Positions 19,801 to 28,538 of a stretch of DNA of 52,262 nucleotides are shown piece by piece. Where the stretch lies: NCBI GenBank assembly GCA_022561775.1, contig JADFQO010000003.1:90001-142262 (forward strand). The letters run 5' to 3'. Both the position numbers and the translations under genes were made by a program. The notes below the pieces were generated by a model. That model was not told the origin of the DNA, did not search any database, and was given only the letters and a program-made list of their open reading frames with translations. Source of the DNA: Myxococcales bacterium (GTDB lineage Bacteria; Myxococcota_A; UBA9160; SMWR01). How positions within the stretch are numbered: the stretch's first letter is position 1; the number at the start of each line of letters is the position of its first letter.

Positions 19801-21743
19801 TTCTCGGACCGGTCGTGGTCGGCGTGCAGGCTGCCGAGCCGTTGGTGAACCTCGGCCTTCTCTTCGGCGGGAACGAGTTCGGCGAGGCGTTCGAGGTCTG
19901 CGACGAGTTGGGCATCCTGTCCGAGTTGCCCGCGCAGACGCGCCGAAGTCGCGAAGGCCTGGCGATCTCCCGGGGAGGCTTCGACCCACCGCTCGACCCA
20001 GCGCAGCGCCGCCTCGGGTTCGCCGCGCGCTTCGAGGCGGGGCACCAGTTCGCCCGCGAGAAACGCGACGCGCTCTGCGTTGGGTGCGATCTCGGCTTCC
20101 GCTTCGTAGGCGCGAATCACCGTATCTTCGTCACCGGTCGTACCTGCCAGATGTTGCAGGCCGCGTAGGGCGGCCACGGAATCGGGCTCCATGGCGAGCA
20201 CCGATTCCAACACCTGCGTGGCCTGTTCGGGCGCATCGAAGCGATCGTTCAGCAGCACCGCGAGGGAGCAGAGGTGGCGGGTTCGCTCGTCGGGTAGCGA
20301 GTGGCCTCCCGCGTACTCGAGAAACGCTCGCAGGGACGCCCAGTCCTCGGTCTTGCGATACAGGCGCTCCAGCGCCGACGCCACTCCGGGAATCGAGGGG
20401 TCTGCTTCGAACGCGCGCCGGAAGGCGCTGCAGGCGGCGTCGACATCGTCGAGACGCCCCTCCCAGAGGTTTCCCAGCTCGGAGAGCACCATCGCCCGCG
20501 GCGTGTCGTCTAGGTTCGGTGTCGACGCCCGCTGCTCGAGGACTTCCACGAGTTCTTCGTCTCGGCCGAGCTGGGCGAGGATTTCGCTGAACGCTTTCCC
20601 GACGAGGTCGTCCTCGGGGTCGAATTCGAACGCGAGTGCGAGGTTTTGATAGGCGCGGTTCGTGTCGCCGCGGTCCGAGTAGAGCGCCGCGAGTTCGAGT
20701 AGCACGGGGACGGGTGTCGGCCCGCGGGTCAGGTCCGCGATCCGTTGTAGTTGTCGGATGAGGGATTCGCCATCGCCGGTGTCCCGCGCGAGGTCTGCGA
20801 GGGCCACGAAGCACTTGCGGTTGTTGGGGTCGAGCGACGCCGCCCGATCGAACCACAGCTGTGCGGCGCCTGGATTGGACAGGTGCTTCCGTTGGACTTC
20901 ACCCGTCTCCATTGCGATGTTGGCCTTGCGCTCGGCTTCTGGCGTCAACTCGAACCGGCGCTCCTGCAGATCCACCAGCAGGTCCCAATTCTCGTTGGCC
21001 AGGGCTTGGCCGGCCACGGCCTCGAGCGCCGCGAGATTGTTGGGATCGTCCGTCAGTGCACGTCGGTGGAGTTCGGCGGCGAGAACGGCGTCTGGCAGCG
21101 AGTCTTCTGCGAGGCGCGCGCGGGCCACCAGCGCGTTGGCGCGGGCGGGTCCGCGGAGTAACTCGATGATCCGATCCCACACGTCCGCCGCCCGGGAGAA
21201 CTCGCCGGTCGCTGCGAGCGCCCGAGCCGACCCCTCGAGAGCGTCGATCTGCGTGGGGTGTTCGTCGAGTGCGCGCTCGAACATCGCGATCGCCTGATCG
21301 CGATCGCCGAGCCGTTCCAGCCAGATCGTACCCATATCGGCCAACAGGGCGGCCACTTCTTCGGGCCGCATCGGCAGCGCAGCCTCGATCTCTCCGATCT
21401 GAACCGCGACGTCCCACTGATTCTGGCTCTCGTGCAGTTTTCGCAGCCGCGTCAGCGCGGGTCGGTACTGCGAGTCGATCTGCAACGCCTCGCGGTAGCA
21501 GGCGATCGCGAGTTCGGGCTCGCCGCGGTGCTCGTGGCGGACCTGACCGATCCGGCAGTGAATCGCGGCTTGTTCGCGCGGTTGGTTGGCGATGCTCTCG
21601 GCACCGAGGCGGCGCTCGTAGATCTCGATCACGCCGGCCCAGTCGCCGGTGAGGAACAGCTCCTCCTCCAGCACCTGGAAGGCCTGCGCGTCGTCTGGGT
21701 CGGCAAGAAACCGTTCACGCTGGCGATCGAGCAGCGGCGCCAA
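13842..21743 (-). CDS. Giant TPR-repeat protein (2,633 residues)
   Basis: One uninterrupted frame of 7.9 kb. Almost the whole length is made of helical repeats of TPR type, with recurring signals such as AIDxFxRALExDP, AxxxYRxAL and LExLYxxxGxW spaced by roughly 34-37 residues; several dozen repeats must be present. No signal peptide, membrane segment or enzyme motif is visible, so it is probably a large cytoplasmic scaffold. The last 200 residues differ: after PLWEKLRTMVNG comes a helical, Arg-rich stretch (KRRLRHRLRRHLKDES) and an acidic, Ala-rich end, perhaps a separate domain. Start is TTG 21743, preceded by AGGAGA at 6 bases; the ATG farther upstream runs into a stop. Function unknown; neighbours suggest a link with the kinase and PilZ protein. 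Confidence 0.85.
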   Translation of the reverse strand: MAPLLDRQRERFLADPDDAQAFQVLEEELFLTGDWAGVIEIYERRLGAESIANQPREQAAIHCRIGQVRHEHRGEPELAIACYREALQIDSQYRPALTRLRKLHESQNQWDVAVQIGEIEAALPMRPEEVAALLADMGTIWLERLGDRDQAIAMFERALDEHPTQIDALEGSARALAATGEFSRAADVWDRIIELLRGPARANALVARARLAEDSLPDAVLAAELHRRALTDDPNNLAALEAVAGQALANENWDLLVDLQERRFELTPEAERKANIAMETGEVQRKHLSNPGAAQLWFDRAASLDPNNRKCFVALADLARDTGDGESLIRQLQRIADLTRGPTPVPVLLELAALYSDRGDTNRAYQNLALAFEFDPEDDLVGKAFSEILAQLGRDEELVEVLEQRASTPNLDDTPRAMVLSELGNLWEGRLDDVDAACSAFRRAFEADPSIPGVASALERLYRKTEDWASLRAFLEYAGGHSLPDERTRHLCSLAVLLNDRFDAPEQATQVLESVLAMEPDSVAALRGLQHLAGTTGDEDTVIRAYEAEAEIAPNAERVAFLAGELVPRLEARGEPEAALRWVERWVEASPGDRQAFATSARLRGQLGQDAQLVADLERLAELVPAEEKAEVHQRLGSLHADHDRSEKSIAAYQAAVETDPDNERTLEALSVQLSNAEHLEELAVVQRRLADLLAGPQRCARLDELSSLLADRLGDLRGAIDVLRQLAAEPDAPRNVYARLEIMLEHAGMFEALADQLEERGAGLDPSAPDARALQLRRADILLEHLDRFADAASAYRSVYNVDPDSEPARIGLEQALRAAGDPTGLAEFLGEQMASTSDTSIRDRCGFERAVLLEESLDRAEEAIEVYRHLVESGIDETFRRKASDRLAILFERTEDWDGLRKHLEASVGEEPAEEDLATVERLGKLYRDRLRNAPRAIDHFEVATTIAPERADLWQMLAELYLEEGRIEDVVAALEAEIATGPDPDRELALRGRAAQLCAESLTAGDRAKEHYERVLELDSTHSSAADFLVDHYERQGNYNGVIRLLAARLEALEQGAESAAEGSSLRTSLRLQISGLRASKLNDVEGAIDALVPALAEIGPQPVVAEPLADLYQRAARSEALVALCRSAADACSDLSERSGWYVRLGAALCAVDRDEEAAVAYRDALTDRPDDGDAQAALREIYRRLRENEPLARLLEVELSHLAGRDEIPVRIELAQLLGEMPERRHEALAHLQRILQIDPDQTESLDKALEVAESLQQESADHASGEVLLDLLNTQLSKTQSATTRAGQLVRRARLLGESLDRPDEAVADLREALTLEPNQPRALDQLRALLSSQGQWEAVLDCIFGQASAAAEDRRAGFYDEAVAIARQHLGPDATLPWLERLRVECPNDPAVLDRIADVHRLAGRHEATLHALQSQIILVDDSERLLQLHLERARIFEQRLELDGRAASALEDARRVAPADPEILSNLSSLYEKLGRCREHAEVLERRAVDATGDERIALLQQLAGLYGGSLAEPKRAAARLLTAITEVAKETPKHGELLRELGAALRNSHDPSSWASCAEEELKALDPEAPVFDDRRLELHRELARVYERELGRPDTALHHLRALADSGNDPRLQVESTKAKDNALLRLLEIQGNWIEFEARLAAHLERQPNDPEGWLRLGRLRAERLHLPAAAISAYREVLKRDPLCIPALRALRGKLERLGRWAEVSKTLEHELEHVAPAIPSGRAALLRRLGDICRHRLHSTTRASRSYAAALEADPQDFESLRSLQDLLEAMEDWRGALDLYESEVEMLGEGAPDRRFQVSIRAAKLARDHTDEIERSIRNYEYAANIADLPPAALREFALLYERVGNQEAFVEAFGRLCDDAESGASCSDHVKLAEALDALGRADAAQERIEHALEADPEHRPAWDTAAQLRERAGDLMGAANALCSAAELCDDHEGCVRLIRAAELSEGSSTEQAAERFRAALRRDPGAADGHAHLARLACTLGEFQEAESAATRALDLASTASRLTCEQHLAAATAGGRAARELDHPDIAARCFSVACELSPEDPEILARYGEALAAQGDLSSAKAILETRLAIEGPNPDRAAQLAVIGRAQWEAGEHEAAVDNLEAALREDPQLDDAHRTLVEFWESREDTDEGIACLVRWAKLAAEHPQRAERLLRAAEWELRDEDRAESAEAHLREALDADPSQLRAWEALTTLLWESDRAEDALQVASMAISGVEGATSRPVLSIIRGRVLEQLGVKEEAADAFRVAASVDPNCVEAALSRARLLRGLGKWQAAADALREFHREHRGNDHEGLAEVLQQLGRLLAGPLEDPEGAISAYRQGVLLNPDRIEMHASLAEFLSHRPADWQEALALYKRVLNADPCHVGSLRTLLRVAREQGNREAAATGMGIVRALGIASPGDREQFDEDSAIRPHYSGNGKLSKPLWEKLRTMVNGSARELAAALDTSDPVLGDTPDDPIAAFHAEALAAEGRLTAPALLPVTTQELGDLVVLIAALALDLERARGDGRIVNAVSSAIKRRLRHRLRRHLKDESMDEIDRIDFEDWRGEVRALAAAMAVDETGIDLRTALIALARDASEHRAEEISECADLTAWVAERPAANALLRQAIRSWLHQL

Positions 21744-21987
21744 GGGCTCTCCTAGGGCATTTGCTGGGGAGATTCCCCGCTTTCATCGACCGTCGGGCGC
21801 GCAATCTTGACGAAAATCACTTGCAGCCCATCGCTAGTTTAATTAGCTTTTTCGATACCTTAGCGATCCTCGACGCAGCTCCGGGTGAGCGTGGAACAGA
21901 CCTGAGTGCGGTTCTTGGGGCGTCTGGACTACGCGTTGGGCAGTGGCGGAGATCTGAGCGCCGCGCCCTCTGAAGCGAGGGTGGCCG
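21744..21987. other. AT-rich divergent intergenic region between the giant TPR gene and pyrK
   Basis: The stretch 21800-21860 is clearly richer in A/T than its surroundings and holds gcta-gtttaat-tagc followed by five T. A short palindrome, ggggagattcccc (21766-21778), lies just upstream of the TPR gene's ribosome site. The promoters of both divergent genes are expected here, but no convincing paired boxes were found. Confidence 0.35.
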
Positions 21988-22854
21988 ATGGCTGAAGAGA
22001 TCTGGGAGGGGTACGGCGAGGGAGTCGCCCCGATTCGAGCCGAGGCCGAGGTCGTTCGCAACGTCCGCGAGGGCCCTTCGAGCTGGCGTCTGGTCCTGCG
22101 GGTGCCCGGCTGGCCGGGCTTCCTGCCCGGTCAATTCGCGATGCTTTCGGCCGGGGCCCAGCAGGCAGCGCGCCGGACGGACCCCCTGCTACCGCGGCCG
22201 ATGGCCGTCTACCGCGCGGCGACCGGCGGCGACCAGTCCGATCTCGAGATCCTCTACAAGTGCGTGGGGCGAGGGACGGCGCTGCTCGCCGAGGCGTTGC
22301 CCGGGCAGCGCGTGGCGATCGTGGGGCCGCTCGGAAAGGCGTTTCGCCCGCCGCGATCTGGCGAGCGCGTGATCATCGTCGCGGGCGGGACCGGGATTGC
22401 TTCGGTCTACGAACTGGCGGCTCGATTGGCCGGTTCGCATCCCGTCGAGGTTCTGTTCGGCGCGCGGACCGCCAGTGACCTGATGGCCGTCGAAGACTTC
22501 GAGGCCTTGGAAATCTCGCTTCGGGTGGCGACCGAAGACGGCAGCGCCGGGGTGCGCGGGGTCGTCACGGATCTACTCGAGTCCGCGCTCGACGGTCCGA
22601 CGCGGGGCGTCGATGTACCTGGGTCTGGACGTCGCGTTTATGTGTGTGGTCCCACGGCGATGATGCGGCGCTGTGCGGAAATCGCGTCCCGGCGCGAAGT
22701 ACCCTGCGTTGCGGCGCTCGAGAATACGATGGCCTGTGGGTTCGGAGTATGCCTTGGTTGCGCGGCCCCTCTGCAAGAAGGAGGGTACGCTCTAGTGTGT
22801 CTAGACGGGCCGGCGTTTGACGCCGCGTCGATCGATTGGGAACGGCTTCCGTGA
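21988..22854 (+). CDS. pyrK: Dihydroorotate dehydrogenase electron transfer subunit PyrK
   Basis: FAD and 2Fe-2S subunit that passes electrons from PyrD to NAD+ in class IB dihydroorotate dehydrogenase. The 288-residue protein has the ferredoxin-reductase fold: FAD-binding region with PGQFAML and RPMAVYRA, the NAD-binding IIVAGGTGIASVY, CGPTAMM, and four cluster cysteines at 250, 255, 258 and 271 (C-x4-C-x2-C-x12-C). The gene overlaps pyrD by four bases. ATG 21988 has only a modest ribosome site (gagggtggccg), and the first 15 residues are variable. Confidence 0.93.
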   Translation: MAEEIWEGYGEGVAPIRAEAEVVRNVREGPSSWRLVLRVPGWPGFLPGQFAMLSAGAQQAARRTDPLLPRPMAVYRAATGGDQSDLEILYKCVGRGTALLAEALPGQRVAIVGPLGKAFRPPRSGERVIIVAGGTGIASVYELAARLAGSHPVEVLFGARTASDLMAVEDFEALEISLRVATEDGSAGVRGVVTDLLESALDGPTRGVDVPGSGRRVYVCGPTAMMRRCAEIASRREVPCVAALENTMACGFGVCLGCAAPLQEGGYALVCLDGPAFDAASIDWERLP

Positions 22855-23783
22855 ATGAGCCGCAAGGTGTCGACACGGCAGTGGACCTGGGCGGGATTTC
22901 CCTGCGAAACCCCGTTCTGACAGCGTCGGGGACGTTTGGATACGGAACCGAGTTCGCTCCCTTTCTCGACTTGCGCCGGCTGGGAGGCTTTGTGGCGAAG
23001 AGCCTTACCCTCGAGCCGAGAATCGGGAATCCGCCGCCGCGCATCGCGGAGGCGCCATCGGGAATGCTCAACGCCATCGGTCTCGAAAACGTCGGAGTCG
23101 AGGCGTTCATCGGCGAAAAACTCCCCGCGATCCCAGAAGGCGTCACGGTGATTGCCAGCGTGTTCGAGACCGAAATCGACCGCTACGCCGAAGTGTGCAA
23201 GAGGCTCACGGGGGTTCCGCGAATCGCCGGCCTCGAGGTCAACGCGTCGTGCCCGCACGTGAAGAGCGGCGGGATCGAATTCGGTCAAGACCCGACCGTG
23301 CTCGGTCGGCTCGTGCGGACCGCGCGCCAGGCGACGACCCTGCCGCTGCTGGTGAAGCTCTCTCCCAACGTGACCGACATCGCCGAGATGGCGCGGATTT
23401 GCGAGGGGGAGGGGGCCAGCGGGATCTCGTTGATCAACGCCGTGCAAGCGCTCGAGGTGGATCCGGAGACCCGCAGGCCATTGCTCGCCAACGGGCTCGG
23501 GGGGCTCTCCGGTCCGGCGATCCGGCCCATCGCGCTGCGGATGGTGTGGCAGGCCTCCCAAGCCGTGACGATCCCGATCTGTGGAATCGGTGGGATCGAA
23601 AACGCCGCCGACGCGGTGAAATTCCTGCTCTGTGGCGCAACCGCGGTCCAGGTGGGTACCAGCAACTACCTGCAGCCCTCGATCGCGGGTGACGTGGCGG
23701 ATGGAATCGCCGATTATGCGGTGCGCCACGGGTACCCGCGCATCCGAGACCTGGTCGGCGCGCTGGAGCTCCCCGGCCGCTGA
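22851..23783 (+). CDS. pyrD: Dihydroorotate dehydrogenase, class IB catalytic subunit
   Basis: Oxidises dihydroorotate to orotate in pyrimidine synthesis; the FMN subunit that works with PyrK. The 310-residue protein shows NPVLTASGTFGYG near the start, the active-site cysteine of this class in NASCPHVKSGG (Cys134), the FMN-binding lysine in LLVKLSPNV, and the phosphate-binding GIGGIENA and TAVQVGTSN. Cysteine rather than serine as base and the adjacent pyrK both support class IB (NAD-linked) over the membrane quinone-linked type. Start GTG 22851 lies in the four-base overlap with pyrK. Confidence 0.94.
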   Translation: MNEPQGVDTAVDLGGISLRNPVLTASGTFGYGTEFAPFLDLRRLGGFVAKSLTLEPRIGNPPPRIAEAPSGMLNAIGLENVGVEAFIGEKLPAIPEGVTVIASVFETEIDRYAEVCKRLTGVPRIAGLEVNASCPHVKSGGIEFGQDPTVLGRLVRTARQATTLPLLVKLSPNVTDIAEMARICEGEGASGISLINAVQALEVDPETRRPLLANGLGGLSGPAIRPIALRMVWQASQAVTIPICGIGGIENAADAVKFLLCGATAVQVGTSNYLQPSIAGDVADGIADYAVRHGYPRIRDLVGALELPGR

Positions 23784-23945
23784 AAGGTAGATTGCCCCGA
23801 TCGCAGGTTTTGGTTACATTACGCGGGCTTACGCGAGCAGCAGTGGGTCGTGTTGCCCCCGTCCGAGCGCTGTCCGAAGTTGGGCTGGGCGTCGTTCGGC
23901 GATGGGGTCCGAGGGGCTGAGCGATTGGCCGATCGGCGCGCCCAG

Positions 23946-23979
23946 GCAGGTGTGTCGTCGAAGCAGGTGTGTCGTCGAA
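23946..23979. repeat. Perfect tandem duplication of 17 bases upstream of rimP
   Basis: The unit gcaggtgtgtcgtcgaa is present twice without a gap (23946-23962 and 23963-23979). It abuts the hairpin in front of rimP, so it lies in the operon leader. It looks like a recent slip duplication; any effect on leader folding is not known. Confidence 0.85.
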
Positions 23980-24004
23980 AGTGGGCTGTAAGTCCGCTTT
24001 TTTT
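23978..24004 (+). terminator. Intrinsic-terminator-like hairpin in the rimP-nusA leader (probable attenuator)
   Basis: aaagtgggc (23978-23986) pairs with gtccgcttt (23992-24000) over 9 bp including two G-U pairs, with a 5-base loop and a run of seven T ending at 24004. It lies immediately before the rimP start. Hairpins of this kind in front of rimP-nusA operons are known and are thought to allow feedback by NusA on its own transcription; that role here is inferred. Confidence 0.6.
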
Positions 24005-24017
24005 GTTTGTGGAAACG

Positions 24018-24521
24018 GTGAGCGTGTATCGGGACATCCCGGAGGAATTGCGAGCGTTGATCGAACCGGTCGTCGGTGAGGCGGGCTTTGAACTCGTGGA
24101 TGTGCAGCTGGCACACGGCGGCAGGCCGTGGACGCTGAAGATCACGATCGACACGCCGGAATCGGACGGTCGGGTGTCCGTGGACGGCTGTGCGGCGATT
24201 TCCAGGGAACTCGGCTCCCAACTCGACGTCGCGGATGCCATCGAGACCAACTATTGCCTGGAAGTATCCTCGCCCGGACTCGATCGCCCGCTCGCGCGGG
24301 AAAAGGACTTCGCGTCCGCATGCGGTAGAGAGGTGCACATCGAGACCCGACAGCCGATTTCTGGGCGACGGCGATTTCGAGGTGTGCTGCTTCGTTTCGA
24401 AGAGGATGTTGCCGCGATCGAAGTGGACGGGAAAGAGGTGGAGATTTCCTTCGCAGAAGTGTCGAAGGCAAAGACGGTCTACCAGTTCAGCCGCGCCGAC
24501 TTCGTCGGACGAGCCGGCTGA
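24018..24521 (+). CDS. rimP: Ribosome maturation factor RimP
   Basis: Helps assemble the 30S subunit. About 167 residues: an N-terminal alpha/beta domain with ELVDVQLAHGGRPW and ITIDTPE, then the conserved EVSSPGLDRPL, and an SH3-like C-terminal domain with SGRRRFRGVLL. The start is uncertain: GTG codons at 24009, 24018 and 24024 are in frame directly after the attenuator T run, and none has a strong ribosome site; 24018 is chosen for the purines upstream of it. First gene of the translation/RNA operon, 24 bases before nusA. Confidence 0.9.
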   Translation: MSVYRDIPEELRALIEPVVGEAGFELVDVQLAHGGRPWTLKITIDTPESDGRVSVDGCAAISRELGSQLDVADAIETNYCLEVSSPGLDRPLAREKDFASACGREVHIETRQPISGRRRFRGVLLRFEEDVAAIEVDGKEVEISFAEVSKAKTVYQFSRADFVGRAG

Positions 24522-24545
24522 GACCGGGGACCAAGGGGTTGAAGA

Positions 24546-26039
24546 ATGGCAGAAGGGCTCGGTCTGAAGCGAGAGATTGATCAGATCGCCAGAGACAAGG
24601 GGATCAATCCCGACGAGATCATCGGTGCGCTGGAAGAGGCGATGAAGCAGGCCGCCCGTCGTGAACACGGTCAGGAGATCGAGATCGACGCCAAGTACAA
24701 CGAGGATCTGGGGGAGGTCGAGCTCTTCGAATTCCGGGACGTGGTCGAAACCGTGACCGACGAGAACTCGGAGATCGACCTCGCGGCCGCTCACGAGTTC
24801 GATCCCCAAGCCGAGATCGGCGACGAGATCGGCGTCAAGATGGATACCACCGGCTTCGGGCGAATTCTCGCACAGACCGCCAAACAGGTGATCATTCAAC
24901 GTATCCGGGAAGCCGAGCGCGAGAACATCTACGAGGACTACAAGGACCGCAAGGGTGAGATCGTCAACGGGATCGTCCGTCGGTTCGAAAAGGGCTCGAT
25001 CATTGTCGACCTGGGCCGAACCGAAGCGGTGTTGCCCCTCAAGGAACAGGTGCCGCGCGAGAACTACCGGCCCAACGATCGACTACGCGCCTACGTGATC
25101 GATGTCAACAAGGCGGCGAAGGGATCGCAGATCGTGCTCTCTCGAACCTGCATCGAGATGCTGACGAAACTCTTCGAGCAGGAAGTTCCTGAGATGTACG
25201 AGGGCATTGTCCGGATCGAGTCCTCTGCCCGAGAGCCGGGCGGTCGCTCGAAGATCGCCGTCGTATCTAGGGACAGCGACGTCGACCCCGTCGGCGCCTG
25301 CGTGGGGATGAAGGGAAGTCGCGTACAGTCCGTGGTTCAGGAGCTTCGCGGCGAGCGGATCGACATCGTCCCCTGGAGCCCCGACCCGGCGCGTTACGTT
25401 TGCTCGGCGCTTTCGCCTGCGCAGGTATCCAAGGTGATCATCGACGATGCGGAACGCTCGATGGACGTCATCGTTCCGGATGATCAGCTCTCGCTCGCGA
25501 TCGGCCGGAAGGGTCAGAACGTGCGTCTCGCGGTTCAGCTCACGGGTTGGCGGATCGACATCAAGAGCGAATCGAAGATGCGAGAACTTGCGCAGTGGTT
25601 GTCCGAGGCTGTATCGGTCGTCGAGAGTTGCGGTGATCCCGAGGCCGAGTTGTTGCTCCAGCAGGGGATCACCTCCCTCGAGGATCTCAGTACCTGCGAT
25701 CTGGAGCTGCTCAGTTCGCTGCCGGGGATCGGTGAATCGGGTGCCATTGCGATCCGGGAGCGCGCCGCGGAACTCGCGGTGCGCAAAGTTGAAGAGGAGG
25801 TGGCGCGTCTGGAAGAAGAGCGCTTGGAGGCTGAGCGGGCGGCCCAGGAGGCTGCCGCTGAGGCCGAGGCCGCCGCTGCCGAGGCTGCTGCGGCCGCTGA
25901 GGTCGCGGCCACTGAGGGCGATGAAGGCGACGGGGCGAAGACGGAGATCGGCGATGGGAAGGAATCAACCGGCGCAGACGTTGCGTCGGAATCCGCCGCC
26001 GTAGGAGATGTCGAAGCGACGGTGAGTTCGACCCGCTGA
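24546..26039 (+). CDS. nusA: Transcription termination/antitermination factor NusA
   Basis: Binds RNA polymerase and modulates pausing, termination and antitermination. The 497-residue protein has the N-terminal polymerase-binding domain (about 1-130), S1 domain (about 135-205, [18 protein letters not shown]), two KH domains (about 210-345, with [12 protein letters not shown] and [13 protein letters not shown]), and one helix-hairpin-helix unit (about 370-410, [11 protein letters not shown]). The last 85 residues are an Ala/Glu-rich low-complexity tail, probably a helical or disordered extension. ATG 24546 follows ggttgaaga. Between it and infB there are 60 bases with no gene; ylxR, often found there, is absent. 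Confidence 0.95.
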   Translation: MAEGLGLKREIDQIARDKGINPDEIIGALEEAMKQAARREHGQEIEIDAKYNEDLGEVELFEFRDVVETVTDENSEIDLAAAHEFDPQAEIGDEIGVKMDTTGFGRILAQTAKQVIIQRIREAERENIYEDYKDRKGEIVNGIVRRFEKGSIIVDLGRTEAVLPLKEQVPRENYRPNDRLRAYVIDVNKAAKGSQIVLSRTCIEMLTKLFEQEVPEMYEGIVRIESSAREPGGRSKIAVVSRDSDVDPVGACVGMKGSRVQSVVQELRGERIDIVPWSPDPARYVCSALSPAQVSKVIIDDAERSMDVIVPDDQLSLAIGRKGQNVRLAVQLTGWRIDIKSESKMRELAQWLSEAVSVVESCGDPEAELLLQQGITSLEDLSTCDLELLSSLPGIGESGAIAIRERAAELAVRKVEEEVARLEEERLEAERAAQEAAAEAEAAAAEAAAAAEVAATEGDEGDGAKTEIGDGKESTGADVASESAAVGDVEATVSSTR

Positions 26040-26099
26040 GGTCAGAAGAGCGGGTTTGCTTCGGCCGACGGGGCCGTCGACGGAATCCATTAGGGACGG

Positions 26100-28538
26100 A
26101 TGGCGAAGATCAGGGCGTACAAACTGGCTGATGAACTCGGACTCGATAAGTCCGACCTCGTCGAGAAGGCCGCGGCTCTCGGGGTCGTGCTCAAGAGCGC
26201 GATGGCGACGGTCGACGAAGCGCACGCAAATCTCCTGCGCAAGAAGCTCGGTAGCAATAAGCGCAATAAACTCGTCATCGAATCCCGGGTCGAGGCAAAG
26301 GGGGGCGCGATCATCCGGCGCCGAAAGCGCGCGGCACCGGAACCCGAACCGGCTCCGCCGCCGGAGCTCGTGGATGTGGCATCGCCCGCCGTGGAATCCG
26401 AATCGGCGGTCGGCGCGGAGACGCCGCCCAAACCCGCGCTGGAGGAGCCGTCCGCCGAGCCCGTGGTCGATCTGAAGGCTCCCGAGCCGATCGCGGCCCA
26501 AGCCCGTCCCGCAACCCGCGAAACGGCTGGTTCCGCGCCGGGCCCCGCGGCGCGCGAGCGAGAGCGTGCGAGCGAGGCGCCCGACTCGAAGCCCAGCCGT
26601 CAGCGAAAGCTCGTGCGCGAAGTCGTCAACCTCAAGGAGCAGGAGCAACTCGCCCGTCAGGCCGTGGGGCATACGCGGGTGCGGCGTCAGATTCAGATCG
26701 ACCCGCGGACCGCGACTTCCCCTCGCCGAAAGCGTCGCGACGCGGTGTCTCCCAAGAGGCCCGCGACTGCGGCGCCCAAGGAGTCCAGCCGGGTCGTTCG
26801 CATCGAAAAGACGGTGTCGGTGGGTGAGTTGGCGCGGATGCTGGGCATCAAGGCTCCCGAAGTCCAGCGAAAGCTCATGGCCCTCGGGACGATGGTTTCG
26901 ATCAACCAGGAGATCGACTTCGAGACTGCGACGAGTGTCTCCGCCGAGTTCGACTATGAAATTGAGGACGTGGGTTTCCGCGAGGAGAAGTATCTAGAGG
27001 ATTCGTCGGCCGTCGAGGATGGTTTGGAGCCGCGCCCTCCGGTGATCACGATAATGGGTCACGTCGACCACGGCAAGACCACGCTCCTGGATTCGCTCCG
27101 CGAGACGAATGTCGTGGAAGAGGAAGCCGGCGGGATCACGCAGCACATCGGTGCCTATCAAGTCGAGGTAGGGGGAAGGGAACTCACCTTCATCGATACA
27201 CCGGGCCACGCGGCATTCACCGAAATGCGCGCTCGCGGTGCTCAGGTCACGGACATCGTGATCATCGTGATCGCTGCCACTGAGGGAATCATGCCCCAGA
27301 CCGTCGAGGCGATCGAGCACTCGAAGGCGGCGGGCGTGTCGATCATCGTCGCCATCAACAAGTGCGATCTACCGGGCGCCAATCCGCAAGCTGCGCGTCA
27401 GCGACTGATGGAGCATGGCCTCATTCCCGAAGAATTTGGCGGGGATATCATCTGTGTGGACATCTCCGCGAAGCAGAAGACGGGCCTCGACAAGCTGCTG
27501 GAGATGGTGAACCTCCAGGCCGAACTTCTCGAACTCAAGGCGGACTCGAAGCGGCGTGCGGTGGGCGTCGTACTGGAATCGCAGCTCGACAAGGGACGCG
27601 GCCCCGTTGCGACCGTTCTCGTCCAGCAGGGAACGTTGAAGCCCGGCGATACCTTCGTGGTCGGGACCTGCATGGGACGGGTTCGGGCGATCGAGGACCA
27701 AAACGGCAACCGGGTCAAGTCGGCGGGCCCCTCGATGCCCGGTCGGGTGATTGGTTTGTCGAACGTGCCCGAGGCGGGCCAGACCCTCAACGTCGTCGAG
27801 AACGAACGGGTCGCCAAGGAGATCATCGAGAACCGGATCAACGAACAGCGCCGGCGCCCCGCTGCTCCGATGCCGAGCTTCACGCTCGACGAATTTTACG
27901 AGCGGATGGAGGGGGGCGGCGTCAAGGAACTCACGGTCGTCATCAAGGGCGACGTTCACGGTTCAGTGGAGGCGTTGCGGGATGCGCTCCTCAAGCTGTC
28001 TACGGATTCCGTGAAACTCAACGTCATCTTGTCCAGTGTCGGAGCGATCTCGAAGGACGACGTCATGCTCGCCAAGGCGAGCAACGCGATCATTCTCGGT
28101 TTTCACGTGCGACCGGATCCGCCCGGGCGGAACGCGGCCGAAGAACAGAGCGTCGATATTCGCGTCTACAAAGTCATCTACGAAGTCATCGACGACGTGA
28201 AGAAGGCAATGGCCGGACTGCTTTCCCCCATCATTACGGAGACGATGGGAGGGCGCGCCGAGGTCCGGGAAGTCTTCACGGTCCCGAAGATGGGGAAGAT
28301 CGCCGGATCCATGGTCGCGGAGGGTACGATTCGGCGCGGCGCCGTCTGTCGTCTGGTTCGCGACGGGGTTCAGATCTACGAGGGGAAGGTCGGCTCTCTC
28401 AAGCGCTTCAAGGACGACGCGCGCGAGGTCAACTCGGGCTTCGAGTGCGGCATCGGTATAGAAGGCTACAACGACATCAAGGTTGGTGACGTGATCGAGA
28501 CATTCACCCTCGAGGAGAAGCCCGCGACGCTCGAATGA
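26100..28538 (+). CDS. infB: Translation initiation factor IF-2
   Basis: GTPase that brings initiator tRNA to the 30S subunit. 812 residues: an N-terminal IF2N domain (about 1-55, [14 protein letters not shown]), a Pro/Ala/Glu- and Arg/Lys-rich linker (about 60-230), a second IF2N-type domain (about 235-300, [11 protein letters not shown]), and the GTPase core with G1 GHVDHGKTT (320-328), G3 DTPGHAAF and G4 NKCD. C-terminal domains II-IV end with the fMet-tRNA-binding region ([14 protein letters not shown]). ATG 26100 follows tagggacgg. Its TGA overlaps the next ATG by four bases. The linker is of ordinary type for GC-rich bacteria. Confidence 0.96.
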   Translation: MAKIRAYKLADELGLDKSDLVEKAAALGVVLKSAMATVDEAHANLLRKKLGSNKRNKLVIESRVEAKGGAIIRRRKRAAPEPEPAPPPELVDVASPAVESESAVGAETPPKPALEEPSAEPVVDLKAPEPIAAQARPATRETAGSAPGPAARERERASEAPDSKPSRQRKLVREVVNLKEQEQLARQAVGHTRVRRQIQIDPRTATSPRRKRRDAVSPKRPATAAPKESSRVVRIEKTVSVGELARMLGIKAPEVQRKLMALGTMVSINQEIDFETATSVSAEFDYEIEDVGFREEKYLEDSSAVEDGLEPRPPVITIMGHVDHGKTTLLDSLRETNVVEEEAGGITQHIGAYQVEVGGRELTFIDTPGHAAFTEMRARGAQVTDIVIIVIAATEGIMPQTVEAIEHSKAAGVSIIVAINKCDLPGANPQAARQRLMEHGLIPEEFGGDIICVDISAKQKTGLDKLLEMVNLQAELLELKADSKRRAVGVVLESQLDKGRGPVATVLVQQGTLKPGDTFVVGTCMGRVRAIEDQNGNRVKSAGPSMPGRVIGLSNVPEAGQTLNVVENERVAKEIIENRINEQRRRPAAPMPSFTLDEFYERMEGGGVKELTVVIKGDVHGSVEALRDALLKLSTDSVKLNVILSSVGAISKDDVMLAKASNAIILGFHVRPDPPGRNAAEEQSVDIRVYKVIYEVIDDVKKAMAGLLSPIITETMGGRAEVREVFTVPKMGKIAGSMVAEGTIRRGAVCRLVRDGVQIYEGKVGSLKRFKDDAREVNSGFECGIGIEGYNDIKVGDVIETFTLEEKPATLE

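Noticed and set aside
13842-21743. Long frames on the opposite strand of the giant TPR gene as real genes
   Set aside because: They are fragmented, rich in Arg/Pro/Ser, carry no motifs, and follow from the GC-rich codon use of the TPR gene.
21761-21973. 70-codon plus-strand frame upstream of pyrK
   Set aside because: No ribosome site or family pattern; it crosses the AT-rich region expected to hold the divergent promoters.
23946-23979. Short repeat array as a possible CRISPR
   Set aside because: Only two copies with no spacer between them; it is a simple tandem duplication.
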